This document shows positions 1 to 6,520 of a stretch of DNA of 9,166 bases, one piece after another. How positions within the stretch are numbered: position 1 is the first letter of the stretch; each line of letters starts with the position of its first letter. A model generated the notes under the pieces. That model was not told the DNA's origin, did no database searches, and saw only the letters and a list, made by a program, of their open reading frames with translations. The stretch is taken from positions 1 to 9,166 of the forward strand of contig QNCE01000049.1 in the NCBI GenBank assembly GCA_003644405.1, read 5' to 3'. The translations under genes and the position numbers were made by a program. Source of the DNA: Candidatus Omnitrophota bacterium (GTDB lineage Bacteria; Omnitrophota; Gorgyraeia; Duberdicusellales; 4484-171).

Positions 1-1242
1 AGGTTGGCGATTAGGTAATTTTAAATTATCTAAAAATTCTTTTATCTTCTTCTCCTCCCCTACACTAAGAGGATAATAGTACTTTTTGCTCACTCCATAA
101 CTCTGAGTAATGTAGCCTCCAAAATCGTGCGGATACTTATAGTGAGAGGAGTGCGTCTTAAGATGAGAAGGCACCTCTTTTGTTTCTTCCTTCTCTACAT
201 CTTCCATGGCTCTCTCTATGGCTTTGTAACTAGCATTAGATTTAGGAGAAGAAGCTAAGTAAATAGTAGTCTGAGCCAAAATTAAACTTGCCTCAGGCAT
301 TCCTACAAACTCCACCGCTTTAAAACAGCTAGTAGCTAAAACCAGAGCAAAAGGGTTAGCGTTGCCTATATCTTCGCTAGCTAAAATAACTAACCTCCGA
401 GCAATAAATCGAGGATCCTCTCCTGCTTTTATCATCTTAGCTAACCAGTAGAGGCTAGCATCCACATCTGAACCCCTAACAGACTTTATAAAAGCAGAGA
501 TGGTATCATAGTGGTAAGAATCTCTTTTGTCATAAAAGATACTCTTCTGAATTAATTCTTTTGCTACCTCTAAGTTAAGAACTATCCTCCCTTCTCTATC
601 AGGAGGGGTAGTTAAAGCCCCGATCTCTAAACTGGAAAGAGCTTTTCTTGCATCTCCTCCAGAAAGGGTAGCAAGATAATCTAAGGCTTTATTAGTAATT
701 TTTATGTTCAAATTTCCTAACCCCCGTTCTTTATCTCTTAACGCTCTCTTCAGAATAGTAATTATCTCCTCTTTACTTAGAGAGCGAAAGTGAGCCACAA
801 TAGCTCGAGATATTAATGAAGGAATAATATAGTAATAAGGGTTATAAATAGTTGCACCAATAAAAACTATCGTACCATGTTCGGTATCAGGAAGGAAAGC
901 TTCCTGTTGAAGCTTGTTGAAACGGTGAATTTCATCGATAAAGAGAATTAACTGCTTGTGAGTATTAGAAAATTCCCTGCGAGCTTGTTCCAGAATCTCT
1001 TTAACTTCCTTTAGGGAAGTAAAAGCAGCATTGAGATACTTAAATTCTGCATTCAGATAATTAGCGATTATAAACCCTAAAGTAGTCTTACCACACCCTG
1101 CTGGACCCCAGAAAATTAAGGGAGGAATTCTTTTAGAGAGAATTGCTCGCCGTAAAAGTCTTCCCTCTCCTAAAAGATGCTTTTGCCCTACGAATCCCTC
1201 TAAAGTATTAGGTCTCATTTTAACCGCTAAAGGGGCAATCAT
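1..1242 (-). CDS. rarA: Replication-associated recombination protein A (RarA/MgsA), AAA+ ATPase, 3' end cut by window
   Basis: This is the clamp-loader-like AAA+ ATPase of the RarA/MgsA/WRNIP1 family, which acts at stalled replication forks in the cytoplasm. I translated 414 codons and the frame is still open at the left edge, so probably only a few tens of residues are missing (family length about 420-450). Seen: Walker A GPAGCGKT at residues 46-53, Walker B with D103-E104 followed by IHRFNK, sensor 1 region GATIYNP at 119-125, arginine finger in LISRA near 146, sensor 2 in GGDARKAL at 195-202, then the family-typical SVRGSDVDASLYWLAKM helix and the C-terminal YPHDFGGY motif. The ATG at 1242 is the only sensible start: an in-frame TGA lies two codons upstream and MRPNTLEGFVGQ aligns with the family N-terminus. 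No strong Shine-Dalgarno precedes it (only GAAAG touching the ATG). It follows the 6S RNA gene closely and may depend on read-through from it. Sensor 1 deviates from the usual GATTENP. Confidence 0.95.
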   Translation of the reverse strand, partial: MIAPLAVKMRPNTLEGFVGQKHLLGEGRLLRRAILSKRIPPLIFWGPAGCGKTTLGFIIANYLNAEFKYLNAAFTSLKEVKEILEQARREFSNTHKQLILFIDEIHRFNKLQQEAFLPDTEHGTIVFIGATIYNPYYYIIPSLISRAIVAHFRSLSKEEIITILKRALRDKERGLGNLNIKITNKALDYLATLSGGDARKALSSLEIGALTTPPDREGRIVLNLEVAKELIQKSIFYDKRDSYHYDTISAFIKSVRGSDVDASLYWLAKMIKAGEDPRFIARRLVILASEDIGNANPFALVLATSCFKAVEFVGMPEASLILAQTTIYLASSPKSNASYKAIERAMEDVEKEETKEVPSHLKTHSSHYKYPHDFGGYITQSYGVSKKYYYPLSVGEEKKIKEFLDNLKLPNRQP

Positions 1243-1256
1243 CTTTCAAGAAAGGT

Positions 1257-1294
1257 AAAAATTAAAAGCCCTGCCATGTGTCCGTGGCAGGCTT
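1257..1294 (-). terminator. Putative intrinsic terminator at the 3' end of 6S RNA
   Basis: On the minus strand AAGCCTGCC can pair with GGCAGG-g-CTT (about 9 bp with one bulged G) around a 10-nt loop. It is followed by TTAATTTTT, which resembles a Rho-independent terminator. The distal arm GGCAGGG is the same sequence that closes the long 6S stem, so the two folds exclude each other. The terminator end lies about 15 nt before the rarA start codon. Inferred by hand folding; no free energy was computed. Confidence 0.55.
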
Positions 1295-1426
1295 ACCACC
1301 AACAGTCCATTCCTCATACAAGTGGGTGCCGCCTCCTACTGCCACAGCAATAGGAGAGAAAAGCTCCCTCTTAAACGGTGTTGGCTGTGGCGCAATGCCT
1401 GCTCACGCAACAGGCAGGGAATTTAC
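1262..1426 (-). ncRNA. ssrS: 6S RNA (regulator of sigma70-type RNA polymerase)
   Basis: 6S RNA binds housekeeping RNA polymerase by imitating an open promoter. This island is GC-richer than its surroundings, has no plausible gene and folds into a long rod. The closing stem pairs CCCTGCC (1413-1419) with GGCAGGG (1269-1275), continues as TGT/ACA and CGTG/CACG, and then GCAGGC (1397-1402) with GCCTGC (1287-1292). Further in are CCAC..CAACA/TGTTGGTGG, AAG-A-GGG/CCC-A-CTT, and an apical hairpin of 8-11 bp with a UGUG loop (core 1335-1354). The 5' string UGUUGCGUGAGCAGGC resembles E. coli 6S UGUUCGCAAGCGGGC, and the 3' string AGCCUGCCACGGAC resembles E. coli AGCCUGCGGCGGC. It has its own near-consensus promoter and a 3' U-rich end, giving about 165 nt against a usual 160-200. 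From memory, a 6S gene next to rarA recurs in other bacteria. RNase P, SRP and tmRNA signatures are absent. Ends are estimates. Confidence 0.85.
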
Positions 1427-1432
1427 ACTTTA

Positions 1433-1461
1433 ATTATACCACCTAAAAAAATACTTTTCAA
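1433..1461 (-). promoter_or_regulatory. Strong sigma70/sigmaA promoter of the 6S RNA gene
   Basis: The -35 box TTGAAA lies at 1456-1461, the spacer is exactly 17 bp, and the -10 box TATAAT lies at 1433-1438 preceded by TGG (an extended -10). The predicted start is the G at about 1426 (or the A at 1429), just upstream of the RNA's closing stem. The -35 begins about 24 bp after the pheT stop codon, so 6S is transcribed independently of the upstream operon. Confidence 0.85.
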
Positions 1462-1484
1462 GAACAACTTTATCAAAGAATATT

Positions 1485-3467
1485 TTAGCGTAAAATTACC
1501 CCTTCTATCTCTCCTAAGATTTTTCTTATACGATCATGCATAGCATCTACTTCTAGAGAGGTCAATGTTCTATCCTGAGCTTGGTAGTAAACTCTCAAAG
1601 TTAGAGCGAAAATTTGAGGAGGTATTTTTTTCCCTTGATAGATATCAATAACTTCTACTCCTTTAAAATAATTCCCTGCTTCCTTTTTTATTATCTCTTC
1701 TAGTTGAGAAAATTTAACTTCTTTAAGCGCTATACTTATGTCTCTAAAAACTACAGGAAATCTGCTAAAGGGAGAAAAATACCGGGGTTCCCTCTTTTCC
1801 CATAACTTTTCTAAATCAATTTGAGCAAAGTATAAATCTTCGGTTAGATCAAACTTTTCTTTTAATCTTGAGTCTATCTTCCCCAGAAAACCCAAAGATT
1901 GGCTATCCTTCACTATATCTAAAGCGTTGGTAAAATTAGCTTTTTCTGTAGGAACCCAAGAGTAATCTTTTATGTTAGCAAATCTAAGAACTTCTCTTAC
2001 TACCCCCTTAAGATAAAAAGCCTGATTTCTCTCTCCACTGAAGGCAATAGCTAAATTTGCTTTTTCTTTGTAACTCTTTTCTTCTTTAAAATATATATTT
2101 GCAATTTCAAAGAACTTAAGAGAAAAGGCTTTCTGATTTAAGTTATGCTTTACTGCCTCTATTCCTCCGCACAAAAGAGTAGGGCGTAAAACATTTTCTT
2201 GCTGACGTAAAGGATTAGAAATCTTTATAAAATTCTTCTCTTTTAACTCTTCCAGCAAACTCTGAGAGGTTATACTATAGGTAATTATTTCTTTAATACC
2301 TAAACTTATCAGAAAATCTCTCAATACTTTTTTAAATTGATAGAAACTACTATAGATGATCTGTTTAGGAATAAAAGGTAAAGTGGGTTTTATCCTATCA
2401 TATCCATATATCCGTGCCACCTCTTCGTAAACATCCACAGGATAAGAAACATCCATCCGCAAAGAAGGTGGTTTAAGGCATAATTTCTCTTTATAAACTT
2501 TTTCTACTTGAAAACCAAGGTAGGTAAGAATAGTTTTCACCTCCTGCTTAGGAATCCTTTCTCCTAGATAGTTCTCTAAATGGGGAAGGCTAATAACTAT
2601 TCTCCTTGTTTTTCTCTGAGGTCTCCTCCCTTTTTCTATACATCCATATAATTTCCCTCCTCCTAAAGAAAGTATAAGATTAACTGCTTCTTGAGAAGCT
2701 ATTTTCAACCTCTCCCAAGAAACTCTTCTTTCGAACCTATAGGAAGATTCTGTCTCTATCCCCCTAGCTCTTCTTGATCGCCTTATCCTCACTGGAGAAA
2801 AAATTGCTCCTTCTAAAAGGATGTTTTTGGTATTCTGATCTACTTCTGTGTTTTTACCTCCAATTATCCCTGCCAGAGCAATAATTTTTCTCTCATCAGA
2901 AATTACTAAATTCTCTTCAGTTAAAATCCTCTCTTTCTCATCCAATCCTGTAAACTTTTCTTCTTTTTTTGCTCTCCGCACATAAACGTTCCCTTCTATC
3001 TTATCAAAATCAAAAGCATGGAGAGGATTACCCCATTTAATCATGCAGTAGTTAGTTATATCTACAATATTGTTTACAGGGTTTATCCCACAAGCTACTA
3101 TCTTATGTTTTAACCAAGAAGGAGAATCTTCTACCTTCACTCCCTTTATTAACCTAGCCAGATATATAGGACAACCTTCTTTATCTTCGATGATAATATC
3201 TATCTCTTTCAATAAAGGCTTTGTTATCAAGCGGGGTATTTTAACTTTTAATTTTCTTCTTAGGAGAGCCGAGAGTTCGTAAGCTATTCCTACAATAGAT
3301 AACCAATCAGGACGATTACTGGTGACCTCTGTTTCTAGTATCCAATCATGTCCTTCTCGGTAGATGTGTTCTACTTCCAACCCTGCCATAGTTAAGAGGT
3401 TAGCTACCTTTTGAGGGGATTCTTTTAAATCAATAAATTCCTTTACAAAATTTAGACTAAACTTCAT
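1485..3467 (-). CDS. pheT: Phenylalanyl-tRNA synthetase beta subunit, short form without tRNA-binding (EMAP-like) domain
   Basis: Beta subunit of the cytoplasmic alpha2-beta2 PheRS, which charges tRNA-Phe and edits mis-charged tyrosine. Visible order: a short B1 start (1-35), B3/B4 editing domain about 85-240 (VNNIVDITNYCM, NPLHAFDFDKI, GIETESSYRFERR), B5 about 288-356 (YEEVARIYGYDRI), the catalytic-like B6/B7 core about 365-555 (ISNPLRQQENVLRPTLL), and a C-terminal FDX-ACB anticodon-binding domain about 565-660 (FSRFPVVFRDISI). At 660 residues it is shorter than the usual bacterial ~800. GLEVEHIYREG runs straight into ILETEVTSNRPDWLS, where the B2 OB-fold tRNA-binding domain of about 110 residues normally lies. 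Both flanks are well conserved and in frame, so this looks like a true domain absence rather than a sequencing error. The ATG overlaps the pheS stop by 11 nt; a weak GGAA lies upstream, so translational coupling is likely. It is the last gene of the chain. Confidence 0.96.
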   Translation of the reverse strand: MKFSLNFVKEFIDLKESPQKVANLLTMAGLEVEHIYREGHDWILETEVTSNRPDWLSIVGIAYELSALLRRKLKVKIPRLITKPLLKEIDIIIEDKEGCPIYLARLIKGVKVEDSPSWLKHKIVACGINPVNNIVDITNYCMIKWGNPLHAFDFDKIEGNVYVRRAKKEEKFTGLDEKERILTEENLVISDERKIIALAGIIGGKNTEVDQNTKNILLEGAIFSPVRIRRSRRARGIETESSYRFERRVSWERLKIASQEAVNLILSLGGGKLYGCIEKGRRPQRKTRRIVISLPHLENYLGERIPKQEVKTILTYLGFQVEKVYKEKLCLKPPSLRMDVSYPVDVYEEVARIYGYDRIKPTLPFIPKQIIYSSFYQFKKVLRDFLISLGIKEIITYSITSQSLLEELKEKNFIKISNPLRQQENVLRPTLLCGGIEAVKHNLNQKAFSLKFFEIANIYFKEEKSYKEKANLAIAFSGERNQAFYLKGVVREVLRFANIKDYSWVPTEKANFTNALDIVKDSQSLGFLGKIDSRLKEKFDLTEDLYFAQIDLEKLWEKREPRYFSPFSRFPVVFRDISIALKEVKFSQLEEIIKKEAGNYFKGVEVIDIYQGKKIPPQIFALTLRVYYQAQDRTLTSLEVDAMHDRIRKILGEIEGVILR

Positions 3468-4488
3468 AGAACTGTTCCAAAAATCTTAAATCATTTTCGA
3501 AAAATAACCGTATATCGTTTATCCTATACTTAAGCATAGCTATCCTTTCTATCCCCATACCAAAAGCAAACCCTTGATATTCCTTTGGACTTATCTTACA
3601 AGCTTTCAACACCTCAGGATGAATCATCCCACACCCTAAAATTTCCACCCATCCTTTATAAGAACATACACTACATCCTCTTCCTTCACAAAGGATGCAA
3701 CTTAAATCCACTTCTGCTGAAGGCTCAGTAAAAGGGAAGTAGTGAGGACGAAATCTTAATTTCACTTGGGAAGAGAAAAAACTCTTGGCAAAGTAAAAAA
3801 GTACTCCTTTGAGGTGAGAAAAATTTATATTCCTGTCTACACAGAAACCCTCGATTTGATGAAACATGAAAGAATGAGAAGCATCAACTTTGTCGGGCCT
3901 GTAAACTCTTCCTGGAGAAACAACTGCTAAAGGAGGGCGCATTTTCTTCATTACTCTTATTTGAGAAGGAGAGGTATGACTCCTTAAAAGAAGTTTACCC
4001 TTATCTTTGGAGATAGGTGGTAAATCTAAATAAAAAGTGTCAAACACATCCCTTGAAGGATGCTCTAAGGGAATATTTAAGGCTTCAAAATTATGCCACT
4101 CGTCTTCAATTTCTTTGCCCTCTATAATGATAAACCCTAACTTCTCAAAAATGCCACAAATCTCCCCATTTACCTGGGTAAGGACATGTTTTATTCCTCT
4201 CTCTACAGGAAAAGGAGGAATAGTTAGATCTATTTTTTCCTCTTGCATAGAAAGAGTTTTTCTTTTTTCATCCAAGAGGAAAACGATCTTTTCTTTAGTA
4301 GCATTTAAAACTTTACCCAACTCCACCCTTTGTTCTCTTTCTAAATTGGGAATTTGGGAAAAGGCTTGGCTGATAAAAGACTTCCTCCCTAGATACTTTA
4401 TGCGGAGAGCTTCTAGCTCTTCTAAAGTTTTTACTCTTTCAATCTCTTGCAAGAAACTGTTTTCTATCTTCTTAATCTCTTCTAACAT
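3457..4488 (-). CDS. pheS: Phenylalanyl-tRNA synthetase alpha subunit
   Basis: Catalytic alpha subunit (class II aminoacyl-tRNA synthetase) of PheRS, 343 residues, normal for the family. Residues 1-85 form the N-terminal coiled coil that contacts tRNA. The core shows HPSRDVFDTFYLD, LLRSHTSPSQIRVM (motif 1-2 region), PGRVYRPDKVDASHSFMFHQIEG (motif 2), FRPHYFPFTEPSAEVD, GWVEILGCGMIHPEVL and the motif 3 string GFAFGMGIERIAML. A cysteine cluster CILCEGRGCSVC precedes GWVEILG, as in many bacterial PheS proteins, and may bind a metal. The ATG lies within the last codons of the preceding OB-fold gene (17-nt overlap) and has no clear Shine-Dalgarno, which points to translational coupling. It overlaps pheT by 11 nt downstream. 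Confidence 0.97.
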   Translation of the reverse strand: MLEEIKKIENSFLQEIERVKTLEELEALRIKYLGRKSFISQAFSQIPNLEREQRVELGKVLNATKEKIVFLLDEKRKTLSMQEEKIDLTIPPFPVERGIKHVLTQVNGEICGIFEKLGFIIIEGKEIEDEWHNFEALNIPLEHPSRDVFDTFYLDLPPISKDKGKLLLRSHTSPSQIRVMKKMRPPLAVVSPGRVYRPDKVDASHSFMFHQIEGFCVDRNINFSHLKGVLFYFAKSFFSSQVKLRFRPHYFPFTEPSAEVDLSCILCEGRGCSVCSYKGWVEILGCGMIHPEVLKACKISPKEYQGFAFGMGIERIAMLKYRINDIRLFFENDLRFLEQFYEV

Positions 4489-4951
4489 ATTTTAAATTTA
4501 TAAAACAAATTATCCCTAATGTCAAACAAAGTAATGCCAAGCCCAATGAGAGTTTCACTTTAAAAAGAGAAATCTCTTCTCTTAAAAGAAAACCTGGTTT
4601 TATTACTTTGAGTTTATAGGCATGGACATCTCTCTCTAGATGAATTGGGCAATTGTTAAAAAATATTCCCTCTATCTGAACCCAATCTCCTCTCCTTTTG
4701 TAGGAGCCGTAATTTTTAATCTTATTAATCGCTTCTGAATCTTCTAAAAACACTCCTATACTTACTTTTCCCTGCTTTACATTAATCCATACTCCCTCCT
4801 CTCCTTTTAAAGGCTCTCCTATTACTTCTCCTTCAAAAACTATCTTACGATTATCAAAATCCTGAGAATTCTTTAAAATTTCCTCTAAACTTTGAGGGTA
4901 GCTTACTAAAGGAAAAAGTCCAAAGATGATTAAAAAAATTATTCTTCTCAT
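4472..4951 (-). CDS. Membrane-anchored OB-fold-like protein, function unknown
   Basis: I do not recognise a characterised family. The 159-residue product starts with a hydrophobic segment (residues 3-18) that reads like a signal peptide (FGLFPLVSYPQS). A beta-rich OB-fold-like domain follows at about 35-118, with FEGEVIGEP, GVWINVKQG, SIGVFLED, GSYKRRGDWVQIEGIF and a C-terminal HLERDVHAYKLKVI. One transmembrane helix (about 133-151) and a short basic tail, KYVRRD, end the protein. The predicted topology is an extracytoplasmic domain tethered by the C-terminal helix, or by both ends. The ATG overlaps the trkH stop as ATGA, and the end overlaps pheS by 17 nt, so it is a fixed part of the operon. 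A role linked to TrkH or to the envelope is possible only by position. Whether it binds nucleic acid is unknown; an outside location would argue against it. Confidence 0.85.
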   Translation of the reverse strand: MRRIIFLIIFGLFPLVSYPQSLEEILKNSQDFDNRKIVFEGEVIGEPLKGEEGVWINVKQGKVSIGVFLEDSEAINKIKNYGSYKRRGDWVQIEGIFFNNCPIHLERDVHAYKLKVIKPGFLLREEISLFKVKLSLGLALLCLTLGIICFINLKYVRRD

Positions 4952-6432
4952 TTTTTAAATAAAGAAACTATGTAACTTAAAGATACGAATATCGAAAGAA
5001 ATTCTAAACGTCCCATCCACATCTCGCATATGTAAGTAAGTTTTAATCCTGAGGGCATTCCAGGGTTAGTAACCCCCAAAGAAAGCCCTACGTTAGCAGC
5101 AGCGGAAACTGATTCAAAAAAACTGGCCAAAGGAGGATAGCCGTAAAATAATCCCATCAATCCTCCTAAGAGGTAAACAAGAAAATAAAATCCTACTATA
5201 ACAAAAGTCTCTTTTAAGTGCTTTTCTTCAATAAGTGTATCCTTAAGATGATGAAAGCTTTCACGATACACTGCTTTGTGGGGCATTATCGCTCTTTTAA
5301 TCTCTCCTGCCATAGCTTTAAATATGAATCCTAAACGGAGAAGTTTTATCCCTCCTGTAGTGGAACATACTCCTCCTCCTATCCCCATAGCTAAGATGAG
5401 CAAAGTTAAAGAAAGAGGGGCGAAAGAAAGAATCTCCCTAGGAGCAAGATTTGTAAATCCGCACCCAGTATGAGCCGAAACTAACTGATAGAACCCTTTG
5501 CGGAAAATAACTGAGTGAGTTAATGGCTTTAGAGAAAAAAACAGAAGAATAGTGAGAGAAAAAAGACTAATTATAAAAGTGCGTATTTCAAAATTTCTAA
5601 AAATCTCTCTCTTGTTTTTATACCATAACCAGAAGTGGAGATTAAAATTTATCGCCCCCAAAAGCATAAATACCATTGTAGCTATCTCTAAAGAAAAGGA
5701 ATGATAGTAAGCTATATTTTGAGATTGAGGAGCGAATCCTCCGGTATCAAAGGAAGCAAAAAACAAACAGAAGCCATGAACTATAGCTTTACTTATCCCT
5801 AACCCTTTATAGGAAAGAAGAAAAGTAAAAAGAGTTACGCCAACGGTAAGGTAAATAAAGCTAACTTTCCAGATAAATCGCGCAGTAGCAATAATATTAG
5901 GAAATATCTTCTCTTGTCTTCCCTCACCAATATATAGCCCCAAACTACCGTTTCTCACTTTGCTTAAGATAGAAATGGAAGCTAAAATTATTCCCTGCCC
6001 TCCAATAAACATGGTAAGATGTCGCCAAAGATTGTGCGAAAAGGAAAGATGGTCTAAGTCCTTCACTAAAATTAATCCTGTGGTAGCAAATCCACTCATA
6101 GCTTCAAACCAAGCATCTAAAAAACTCTCCCAGTGCCTAGAAAGGTAAAGAGGGATAGCTCCCATTACTGAAGCTACCAACCATCCTAAACTTACAATGA
6201 AAAAAGAATGCTGCCATCCAATCTCTTTCTTAAAAGGGAAGAGGAGCATAAGCACAAACCCCAAACTTGCTGTACTTAAAAACCCTATTAAAAAATCGTA
6301 GAAAGGCTCATACTCTCCAAAAACTAATGCACAAAAAAGGGGCAGCAGCATAAACATACTTAATCCTAAACAGAGTCTGCCAATCACATGGAAGATAGTA
6401 GAAAAATCTCTTTTTTCTGGAGAGATAATCAT
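4948..6432 (-). CDS. trkH: Trk/Ktr-type potassium uptake protein, channel subunit TrkH
   Basis: Integral membrane subunit for K+ uptake, built from four membrane-pore-membrane repeats and gated by cytoplasmic TrkA/RCK proteins. Taking the ATG at 6432 it has 494 residues (family about 480-500). The four filter-like loops are visible: MSGFATTGL (about 112-120), SFDTGGF (about 227-233), SAHTGCGF (about 319-326) and AAANVGLSLG (about 444-453). The conserved GGGVCSTTGGIK loop (about 352-363), MFIGGQGII and the C-terminal MGRLEFLSIFV are also present. The frame can extend to a TTG at 6468, adding 12 residues, but that start has no spaced Shine-Dalgarno and would overlap the 28-codon ORF upstream. 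The ATG lies 1 nt after that ORF's TAA, so reinitiation is the better model. It ends in an ATGA overlap with the OB-fold gene. Its partners are the two TrkA proteins encoded just upstream. Confidence 0.93.
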   Translation of the reverse strand: MIISPEKRDFSTIFHVIGRLCLGLSMFMLLPLFCALVFGEYEPFYDFLIGFLSTASLGFVLMLLFPFKKEIGWQHSFFIVSLGWLVASVMGAIPLYLSRHWESFLDAWFEAMSGFATTGLILVKDLDHLSFSHNLWRHLTMFIGGQGIILASISILSKVRNGSLGLYIGEGRQEKIFPNIIATARFIWKVSFIYLTVGVTLFTFLLSYKGLGISKAIVHGFCLFFASFDTGGFAPQSQNIAYYHSFSLEIATMVFMLLGAINFNLHFWLWYKNKREIFRNFEIRTFIISLFSLTILLFFSLKPLTHSVIFRKGFYQLVSAHTGCGFTNLAPREILSFAPLSLTLLILAMGIGGGVCSTTGGIKLLRLGFIFKAMAGEIKRAIMPHKAVYRESFHHLKDTLIEEKHLKETFVIVGFYFLVYLLGGLMGLFYGYPPLASFFESVSAAANVGLSLGVTNPGMPSGLKLTYICEMWMGRLEFLSIFVSLSYIVSLFKK

Positions 6433-6433
6433 T

Positions 6434-6520
6434 TTAGAAAATAAAGGAAAGTAGAAACGCCACCCCAATCACCGAAAGGCAGAAGAAAATTTCTGTGAGA
6501 ACTCCTAAAATCACCTTCAT
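6434..6520 (-). CDS. 28-residue single-helix membrane microprotein between trkA and trkH
   Basis: This short ORF fills the gap between trkA and trkH. Its ATG overlaps the trkA stop as ATGA (6517-6520), and its TAA (6434-6436) ends 1 nt before the trkH ATG. The product starts MKVILGVLTEIF and ends GVAFLLSFIF: almost entirely hydrophobic, with Lys2 and Glu10 the only charges, long enough for one membrane helix. The size and layout recall KdpF, the ~29-residue subunit of the Kdp K+ pump, but I see no sequence match that would make it KdpF. Inference: it may stabilise or tune TrkH, or mainly serve to couple TrkH translation to TrkA. It could also be a chance ORF, since AT-rich sequence readily encodes hydrophobic residues. 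Perfect junctions on both sides and the lack of another use for this DNA favour a real gene. Confidence 0.6.
   Translation of the reverse strand: MKVILGVLTEIFFCLSVIGVAFLLSFIF

Noticed and set aside
1262..1426. The gap RNA as RNase P RNA, SRP RNA, tmRNA or a T-box leader
   Set aside because: None of their signatures (for example GAGGAAAGUCC, GGAAGCAGCC, a tRNA-like ACCA end, the T-box core) is visible. Length, rod fold and terminal motifs fit 6S.
1322..1543. 73-codon plus-strand ORF across the pheT-rarA gap
   Set aside because: It lies antisense to the 6S RNA and its promoter and runs into the pheT 3' end. Its product is a Cys/Arg-rich string with no domain, and the DNA is better explained by RNA structure.
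3070..3282. Plus-strand ORFs inside pheT, pheS, trkH, trkA and infC (for example 3070-3282, 4037-4495, 5276-5473, 8332-8526)
   Set aside because: They are antisense shadows of strongly conserved genes, with no ribosome-binding sites, family motifs or promoters.
6433..6468. TrkH starting at TTG 6468
   Set aside because: It adds 12 residues, lacks a properly spaced Shine-Dalgarno and would overlap the microORF. The ATG at 6432 directly after that ORF's stop is more economical.
6434..6520. The Phe-rich micropeptide as a pheM-like attenuation leader for phenylalanine starvation
   Set aside because: It has five Phe codons in 28, but trkH rather than pheS follows 1 nt later. There is no terminator/antiterminator pair after it, and the Phe codons are spread along a membrane helix.
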